NCBI GenBank assembly: GCA_947624755.1
Contig: CANQLQ010000046.1
Location: 1-9,937 of the forward strand
DNA from: an uncultured Clostridia bacterium
Lineage (GTDB): Bacteria > Bacillota > Clostridia > Oscillospirales > Acutalibacteraceae
DNA: 9,937 nt
Reading direction: 5' to 3'
The position numbers and the translations under genes are program-made. Under the pieces are notes generated by a model, which saw nothing but the letters and a program-made list of their open reading frames with translations, searched no databases and was not told the origin of the DNA. Shown piece after piece: positions 5,777-9,937 of this stretch (the stretch's first letter is position 1; every line of letters begins with the position of its first letter).

Positions 5777-5860
5777 GTCTTAGCAAGATGCCGTCTTAGA
5801 TAAACATAGGAAATATTTAAACGCTAAGACATACTGAATTGAAACAATCAAATATTTCCT
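5777..5860 (+). promoter_or_regulatory. Structured leader with interleaved inverted repeats
   Basis: Within the predicted leader, GTCTTAGC (5777-5784) can pair with GCTAAGAC (5823-5830), and a second GTCTTAG (5793-5799) can pair with CTAAGAC in the same site. AGGAAATATTT (5808-5818) can pair with AAATATTTCCT (5850-5860) over 11 bp. The two pairings interleave, so they would form a pseudoknot or be mutually exclusive. I do not recognise a known riboswitch family. The second arm ends about 30 nt before the AGGAGG site. If the elements act on DNA, they could be paired protein-binding sites. Confidence 0.4.
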
Positions 5861-5903
5861 GTCAGCCGCAAAGAAATTTCATACTTTATAAGGAGGAGTC
5901 CTT

Positions 5904-6749
5904 TTGCAAAAATTAGCTGCAATAAAAAAACATAAAGACAATTTTATGAAATACCGCTACCTTTTGAAAGAACTGGTAAGCAAACAAATAAAGCTTCAAT
6001 ACAGAGATTCGGTTCTCGGAATGTTTTGGACGCTTCTGCAGCCGCTGCTTACTATGATAGTGCTGTCGATTGTGTTCATGAACCTTTTCGGACGTGACAG
6101 CAGTCAGGTTGTCAACTACCCGGTTTATCTTCTTTGCGGTCGTTTGCTCTTTGAATTTTTTACAAGCTCAACAAAACGCTCTATGAGGTCCATACGCAGT
6201 CACGCAGGTATAATCAAAAAGGTATATGTTCCGAAATATATATATCCGCTTTCATCTGTGCTTTCTACTTTTGTCACTTCTATGCTTTCGCTCAGCGTTC
6301 TTGCCATAGTAATTATTTTCTTTAATATTATAAAACGCAATCCTATTACGATTACATGGCATGTTGTCTTTGCAGTCATACCGATAATTATTCTCTTTTT
6401 CTTCTCTCTCGGTGTCGGTATGATACTTGCAACTCTCAGCGTTTTCTTCAAGGATATTGAAAATATCTATGATGTGTTTACGCTTTTGCTTTTCTATATA
6501 ACCCCGATAGTTTACCACATAAGCAGGCTCGGCTTTGAAGAAGGCAGCTGGCAGATGCGCCTTATAAAGCTTAACCCGATTTACGGAATTATAGGAATGT
6601 TCAGAGCGTCTATTCTTTTCGGAACGGAGTTTAGCCACTATTGGGATATGAAGCTTATGATTTATACTATTATTTGCTCCGTTATTGTAATGGTTCTTGG
6701 TTTTGTTATGTTCCACAAGAATCAGGACAAGTTTATTCTTCACATCTGA
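5904..6749 (+). CDS. ABC-2 type polysaccharide/teichoic acid exporter, permease subunit (TagG/Wzm-like)
   Basis: This is the membrane half of an exporter that moves a lipid-linked glycan such as teichoic acid or O-antigen-like polymer across the cytoplasmic membrane. The 281 residues have the usual family length and about six membrane segments (roughly 40-62, 75-90, 118-142, 153-180, 189-206, 252-271). Typical features are the amphipathic N-terminal interface helix with QYRDSVLGMFW (32-42), FFKDIENI (181-188) and the LNP motif (223-225). Translation starts at TTG: AGGAGG (5891-5896) lies 7 nt upstream and no other start has a ribosome binding site. The ATPase gene follows after 18 nt. The substrate is not known, since no glycan synthesis genes adjoin it. 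Confidence 0.9.
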   Translation: MQKLAAIKKHKDNFMKYRYLLKELVSKQIKLQYRDSVLGMFWTLLQPLLTMIVLSIVFMNLFGRDSSQVVNYPVYLLCGRLLFEFFTSSTKRSMRSIRSHAGIIKKVYVPKYIYPLSSVLSTFVTSMLSLSVLAIVIIFFNIIKRNPITITWHVVFAVIPIIILFFFSLGVGMILATLSVFFKDIENIYDVFTLLLFYITPIVYHISRLGFEEGSWQMRLIKLNPIYGIIGMFRASILFGTEFSHYWDMKLMIYTIICSVIVMVLGFVMFHKNQDKFILHI

Positions 6750-6767
6750 CGGAAAGGGGAAGACAAA

Positions 6768-7511
6768 ATGTCAAACAATGCAATTGAAGTTGACCACGTC
6801 AGCATGATGTTTAATATAAATTCCGAAGGTGTTGACAATGCGAAAGAATATGTTGTCAAAGCCGCAAAAAAGCAGCTTCACTTTTCCCGGTTTTGGGCGC
6901 TTAAAGACGTAAGCTTCAGCGTAAAAAAAGGTGACCGTATGGGCATTATGGGCTTTAACGGCGCCGGAAAAAGCACACTTCTCAAAACAATTGCCGGAGT
7001 GCTCAAGCCTACCATAGGTTCGGTAAAAACCGAGGGCAAAATTGCTCCCCTTATTGAGCTTAGCGCAGGCTTTGACTCAAACTACAGCGGCAGAGAAAAT
7101 ATCTTTCTTTATGCCGCTACAATGGGCTTTTCAAGAAAATTTATTGAAGAAAAGTTTGATGAAATCATTGAGTTTTCCGAACTCGGCAAGTTTATTGACG
7201 CACCGCTCAAAAGTTATTCTTCGGGTATGAAATCAAGGCTCGGTTTTGCAATTGCAACTTCGGTAAAGCCGGAAGTGCTTATCCTTGACGAAGTTCTAAG
7301 CGTCGGCGATGCGGCGTTTCGCGAAAAAAGTGAAAAGCGCATTGAGGGAATGATGGGTAACGGCGTTACCGTTCTTTACGTTTCACACAGCACGGCAAGC
7401 GTTGAAAAAATTTGCAACAAAGCAATAATACTCACACAAGGTCAGCTTGTCGCAAACGGTGAGGCAGATGAAGTTTGTGAGCTTTACAGACAGATGATAA
7501 AACAAAAATAA
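6768..7511 (+). CDS. ABC-type polysaccharide/teichoic acid exporter, ATP-binding subunit (TagH/Wzt-like)
   Basis: This is the ATPase partner of the preceding permease. The 247 residues contain Walker A G62-FNGAGKST-70, the signature SSGM (151-154), Walker B LILDE (171-175) followed by SVGD (178-181), and the switch histidine H207. The N-terminal insertion between the first strands (about 18-42, containing KEYVVKAAKK) and the SVGD D-loop are characteristic of the TagH/RfbE/Wzt branch. The C-terminal carbohydrate-binding domain of some Wzt proteins and the TagH extension are both absent, so substrate recognition probably rests with the permease or glycan cap-independent transport. The ATG has GGAAAGGGGAAG upstream. 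The pair is translated from one mRNA, and dnaD follows 57 nt later. Confidence 0.92.
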   Translation: MSNNAIEVDHVSMMFNINSEGVDNAKEYVVKAAKKQLHFSRFWALKDVSFSVKKGDRMGIMGFNGAGKSTLLKTIAGVLKPTIGSVKTEGKIAPLIELSAGFDSNYSGRENIFLYAATMGFSRKFIEEKFDEIIEFSELGKFIDAPLKSYSSGMKSRLGFAIATSVKPEVLILDEVLSVGDAAFREKSEKRIEGMMGNGVTVLYVSHSTASVEKICNKAIILTQGQLVANGEADEVCELYRQMIKQK

Positions 7512-7536
7512 TTATAAAAGGAAGGAAGCATCAAAG

Positions 7537-7563
7537 GTGCAAAAGCGCCGTACTGATAGGTAA
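7537..7563 (+). other. Possible 8-codon mini-ORF upstream of dnaD
   Basis: GTG at 7537 reads eight codons (MQKRRTDR) to TAA at 7561-7563. It is preceded by the purine-rich AAGGAAGGAAG about 8 nt upstream, a better ribosome binding site than the one in front of the dnaD GTG at 7569. It ends 5 nt before that start, in a different frame. It could couple translation of dnaD or could be chance. Confidence 0.25.
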
Positions 7564-7568
7564 TATCC

Positions 7569-8618
7569 GTGGAATTTAAAATTAATCCGATGGCATACTC
7601 CGGTATGATGTTTTCTTTGCCATCTTCAATTGTTGATGAAAACATAGGTCTTGCAAGCTCAGTTCAGCTCAAGGCCATACTTTATCTTTTCAGGCACAGT
7701 GCACTTGGTGAAAGCGTAACCTGCGCCCAGATTGCAAAGGCAATAAGATATGATGAAGAGGATATTGCCGATGCCATGATTTTTTGGCTTGAGAAGGGCT
7801 TGGTGCTTAAAGCCGAAGATGATTTTTCGTCTATTTTAAGCGAAAGCGCCGCGCCCGCAACCCATACAGAAACGGCTGAGCTTGAATTAAGCGAGGAAAA
7901 AGTCCGGCCGAAAAGAGTCGTTTCGGATATACCGGTTTCAAAGCCCAGTCACGAACAGGTTGCAATCAGGCTTGAAGAATGTGCCGAATTTCGTGAGCTT
8001 TTCGCTGAAGCTCAGGCAAGGCTCGGCAAAACTATAGGATATGACGGGCAGTCTACTCTTATTATGCTTCACGACAGCTACGGCCTTCCGATTGAAGTTA
8101 TTCTTATGCTTATTGAATATTCAAAAAATATCGGCAAAACCGGCTATTCAAATCTTGCAAGTCTCGGCAGAAGCTGGGCGGAAAATGACATAGACACTCT
8201 TGAAGCCGCCGAAGCATACATAGAAGAGCAAACCGGTGTTGACGCACTTTGGAATGAGTTCAGAAAGCTTACGGGAGCAAAAAATATTTTTCCCACAACG
8301 AAGCAAAGACGCTTTTTTTCCGCATGGAAGGGCAGCTACAGCTTCGATGCGGAAATGATTTACCTCGCTTATGAAAAGAGCATTGAAAACACAGAAAAAA
8401 TGAGCCTACCCTATATGGAAAGGATTCTCAAAAACTGGTACGAAAAAGGCATAAAAACGCCTATGGACGTTGAAGCGGAAGACAAAAAATGGGCTGAGAA
8501 GAAAAATCCGTCAAAATCCGACAAAAATAAAAGTGAAAAAGATGCTCCTTCATATGACCTTGATGAGTTCGCAAAGAAGTCGGTGCATCTAAAATACAAA
8601 AAAAAGACAGAAAGTTAA
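7569..8618 (+). CDS. dnaD: DnaD-family replication initiation protein
   Basis: DnaD-type proteins remodel DNA and recruit the helicase-loading machinery during chromosomal initiation and restart in Firmicutes. The 349-residue protein has an N-terminal winged-helix-like region (about 10-83), an acidic linker (84-125) and two DnaD-like DDBH2 units. The first is at about 131-219, ending with Y193...W203, and the second at about 226-295, with the hallmark Y282...W290. Two C-terminal units are common in clostridial DnaD; Bacillus DnaD has one. The lysine-rich tail (306-349) is probably flexible and DNA-binding. An in-frame TAG at 7557-7559 rules out a longer N-terminus. The GTG start has only a weak TAGGTAA site. 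The helicase-loader gene follows after 13 nt to its first start and 22 nt to the preferred one, supporting a functional pair. Confidence 0.88.
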   Translation: MEFKINPMAYSGMMFSLPSSIVDENIGLASSVQLKAILYLFRHSALGESVTCAQIAKAIRYDEEDIADAMIFWLEKGLVLKAEDDFSSILSESAAPATHTETAELELSEEKVRPKRVVSDIPVSKPSHEQVAIRLEECAEFRELFAEAQARLGKTIGYDGQSTLIMLHDSYGLPIEVILMLIEYSKNIGKTGYSNLASLGRSWAENDIDTLEAAEAYIEEQTGVDALWNEFRKLTGAKNIFPTTKQRRFFSAWKGSYSFDAEMIYLAYEKSIENTEKMSLPYMERILKNWYEKGIKTPMDVEAEDKKWAEKKNPSKSDKNKSEKDAPSYDLDEFAKKSVHLKYKKKTES

Positions 8619-8628
8619 TTTTGGAAAC

Positions 8629-8634
8629 GAGGTG
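8629..8634 (+). promoter_or_regulatory. Ribosome binding site that fixes the helicase-loader start
   Basis: GAGGTG lies 6 nt before ATG 8641. The GTG within it (8632-8634) is in frame and would give three extra residues, but it cannot be the start if this site pairs with 16S rRNA. ATG 8641 is therefore preferred. Confidence 0.7.
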
Positions 8635-8640
8635 GGCAAA

Positions 8641-9621
8641 ATGGCATATAAACAAATCGTATACATCAAAGCCAAAAACATTCTTCAAAAACGCAGAGCC
8701 GATGCATTGAACAGTCAACAGGCAAGGCACAGCGCCGTTTTGCTCAAATGTCCGGAGATTGCGAAAATCGAGCGTGAAATGTCATCTTATGGCGCAGAGG
8801 TCGTAAAAGCCGTTGCAATGGGCGCCGATGCTCAGGAATATATTGCAAAGCTTTCGGAGAAAAGCCTCAAAGCGCAGAAGCTTCGCCGGGAAACCCTTAA
8901 AAAGGCAGGCTTTCCCGATGACTATCTCGAAGTAAAATATACCTGCCCCATTTGCCGTGACACAGGCTCGCATGACGGATATTACTGCGATTGCTACAGA
9001 AAGCTTATTAAACAGACGGCAAAAGAGCAACTCAATATAGCGCCCCTTCTTGAAAAGTCAACCTTTGAAAAATTTGATTTAAGATATTATCCCGACATTA
9101 CGGACGGCGTTCTCGGAGTAAGTCAGAAAGAGCATATGACTGAAGTGTTTGAATTTTGCCGTGAATATGCAAAGGACTTTTCCCGTTCATCCGAGGGCTT
9201 GGTTTTGCTTGGTAAAACCGGGCTTGGGAAAACGCATCTTTCACTTGCAATTGCAAATGTCGTAATTGACAAGGGCTATAACGTATATTACAATACCGTT
9301 CAGAATGTTATGAATATTCTTGAAAAAGAGCATTTCGGAAAAAGCAAAACCGATGAAAGCATAGAGGAAGACTTGTTTGAAAGCGATCTTCTTATACTTG
9401 ATGACCTCGGCTCTGAATTTTCAACACAGTTCACAATTTCCCAGATTTATAATATTTTTAACACAAGAATCATCAACTCTCTTCCGACAATAATCAGCAC
9501 GAACCTTTCGCTTAATGAAATTGACGAAAAATACACTCAGCGAACTGCGTCAAGAATCGTTGGAAATACGACCCTCATTCAATTTTGCGGAAAAGATGTA
9601 AGGCAGCTGAAAAAAAGTTAA
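8641..9621 (+). CDS. DnaC/DnaI-type helicase loader ATPase
   Basis: This AAA+ protein is predicted to load the replicative helicase (DnaB/DnaC) onto DNA with DnaD. From ATG 8641 it has 326 residues. A coiled, basic N-terminal region (1-98) leads to a zinc-binding knuckle, C102-x2-C105...C116-x-C118, as in clostridial DnaC/DnaI. The ATPase domain follows with Walker A G191-KTGLGKTH-199, Walker B LLILDD (250-255), sensor-1 STN (286-288) and an arginine-finger segment QRTASR (300-305). IstB-type transposon ATPases share the core but lack this zinc knuckle and would sit beside a transposase. The gene directly follows dnaD. No terminator is seen after it; the tRNA-Thr promoter begins 18 nt downstream, so the tRNA terminator may end both transcripts. 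Confidence 0.92.
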   Translation: MAYKQIVYIKAKNILQKRRADALNSQQARHSAVLLKCPEIAKIEREMSSYGAEVVKAVAMGADAQEYIAKLSEKSLKAQKLRRETLKKAGFPDDYLEVKYTCPICRDTGSHDGYYCDCYRKLIKQTAKEQLNIAPLLEKSTFEKFDLRYYPDITDGVLGVSQKEHMTEVFEFCREYAKDFSRSSEGLVLLGKTGLGKTHLSLAIANVVIDKGYNVYYNTVQNVMNILEKEHFGKSKTDESIEEDLFESDLLILDDLGSEFSTQFTISQIYNIFNTRIINSLPTIISTNLSLNEIDEKYTQRTASRIVGNTTLIQFCGKDVRQLKKS

Positions 9622-9638
9622 AAAATAAGAATCGGTAC

Positions 9639-9667
9639 TTTACAAAACGCATTAAATATGATATATT
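9639..9667 (+). promoter_or_regulatory. Predicted promoter of tRNA-Thr
   Basis: TTTACA (9639-9644), a 17-nt spacer ending in TGA and TATATT (9662-9667) give a sigma-A promoter with an extended -10. The predicted start near 9674 is about 10 nt before the mature tRNA 5' end. Confidence 0.7.
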
Positions 9668-9683
9668 ATTCAAGAAAAAACAA

Positions 9684-9759
9684 GCTGGAGTGGCACAGTT
9701 GGTAGCGCAGCTGATTCGTAATCAGCAGGTCGTGGGTTCAAGTCCCATCTCCAGCTCCA
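9684..9759 (+). tRNA. tRNA-Thr (anticodon CGT)
   Basis: The 76-nt cloverleaf includes an encoded 3' CCA. The acceptor stem GCTGGAG/CTCCAGC is fully paired with discriminator T. The anticodon stem GCTGA/TCAGC encloses loop TTCGTAA with anticodon CGT at 9717-9719, reading ACG. The T arm is GTGGG-TTCAAGT-CCCAT. The D stem GCAC/GCGC has one A-C mismatch. Confidence 0.96.
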
Positions 9760-9763
9760 TATA

Positions 9764-9813
9764 AAATCCCTTCTGTATTAATCAGCGATTCCTTAGGACA
9801 GAAGGGATTTTTT
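9764..9813 (+). terminator. Rho-independent terminator of tRNA-Thr with a repeat end in its loop
   Basis: AAATCCCTTCTGT (9764-9776) pairs perfectly over 13 bp with ACAGAAGGGATTT (9798-9810), and T residues continue to 9813. The 21-nt loop is unusually long and consists almost wholly of a family A terminal repeat. The element starts 4 nt after the tRNA CCA. Confidence 0.9.
9779..9794 (-). repeat. Solo family A terminal repeat inside the terminator loop
   Basis: TTAATCAGCGATTCCT is a right-end terminal repeat of family A (compare TTAATCAGCGCTTCCT at 4103-4118). It is bordered by TA on the left (9776-9777, with one T shared by the stem, plus A9777) and TA on the right (9794-9795). No element interior is attached. 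Confidence 0.6.
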
Positions 9814-9819
9814 AAGTTA

Positions 9820-9937
9820 AGGAAGCGCTGATTAAATCGAACGTGCAGATTGCGCCGCCAAATTTTTCGTCAGATTGTCAAAAGCGACGCAGGAATACTG
9901 ACGTATTTCAAGGAGCTTTTGGCAAAAATGACGGAAA
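9820..9937 (+). repeat. Family A element, cut by the window end
   Basis: After TA (9818-9819) the terminal repeat AGGAAGCGCTGATTAAATC is followed by interior sequence. It matches the 4271-4433 element in AAATTTTTCGTCAG and in the AAATGACGGAA-type right arm. Its own centre AATAC-TGAC-GTATT (about 9894-9907) makes the interior palindromic. The right terminal repeat should lie just beyond the window. Confidence 0.7.

Noticed and set aside
5687..5903. A known riboswitch (cyclic-di-GMP, SAM, preQ1 types considered)
   Set aside because: None of the conserved core sequences I know for these classes is present; left as an unknown structured leader.
8641..9621. IstB transposition ATPase of an IS21-like element
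   Set aside because: The zinc knuckle and N-terminal region match DnaC/DnaI loaders, dnaD is directly upstream, and there is no istA-type transposase.
9684..9937. tRNA-Thr 3' end as an integration site of a genomic island
   Set aside because: No repeat of the tRNA 3' end occurs in the window and no integrase is present; the element downstream is a family A repeat.

Overview
The window looks like a chromosomal segment of a low-to-moderate GC Gram-positive anaerobe of the class Clostridia, probably an Oscillospiraceae/Ruminococcaceae-type gut bacterium. The reasons are strong AGGAGG ribosome binding sites, frequent TTG/GTG starts, a two-domain DnaD next to a zinc-binding DnaC/DnaI-type helicase loader, consensus sigma-A promoters, and intergenic spaces crowded with palindromic repeats. 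This placement is an inference; there is no rRNA here.

Layout. Positions 1-690 hold no supportable gene, only repeats: two copies of a 36-bp hairpin repeat, two copies of a modular hairpin repeat ('family B'), an A+T-rich palindrome and one end of an inverted-repeat element ('family A'). Next, on the minus strand, come a CPBP-family membrane protease gene and tadA (tRNA adenosine deaminase), 3 nt apart, and then a polyprenyl-phosphate sugar-phosphate transferase. The roughly 850 bp between that transferase and the next gene is packed with family A elements, one of which carries a family B copy. A small secreted protein gene with a perfect-consensus promoter and a clear terminator follows on the plus strand, facing a minus-strand gene for a small helical protein of unknown function. 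A 355-bp divergent spacer with several inverted repeats leads into a plus-strand run: ABC-2 exporter permease, its ATPase (TagG/TagH or Wzm/Wzt type), DnaD and DnaC/DnaI. A tRNA-Thr(CGT) with its own promoter and terminator closes the region, and a further family A element runs off the end.

How it fits together. The transferase (first membrane step of glycan assembly) and the ABC pair (export of a lipid-linked glycan) are both cell-envelope glycan functions, but no glycosyltransferase cluster accompanies them. DnaD and the helicase loader form the usual clostridial replication-restart/initiation pair. The most unusual content is not a protein system. It is the TA-flanked, whole-length-palindromic family A repeats, seen as long, internally deleted, composite and solo-end forms, one solo end sitting exactly in the loop of the tRNA terminator. 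I did not find a convincing new defence or enzymatic system.
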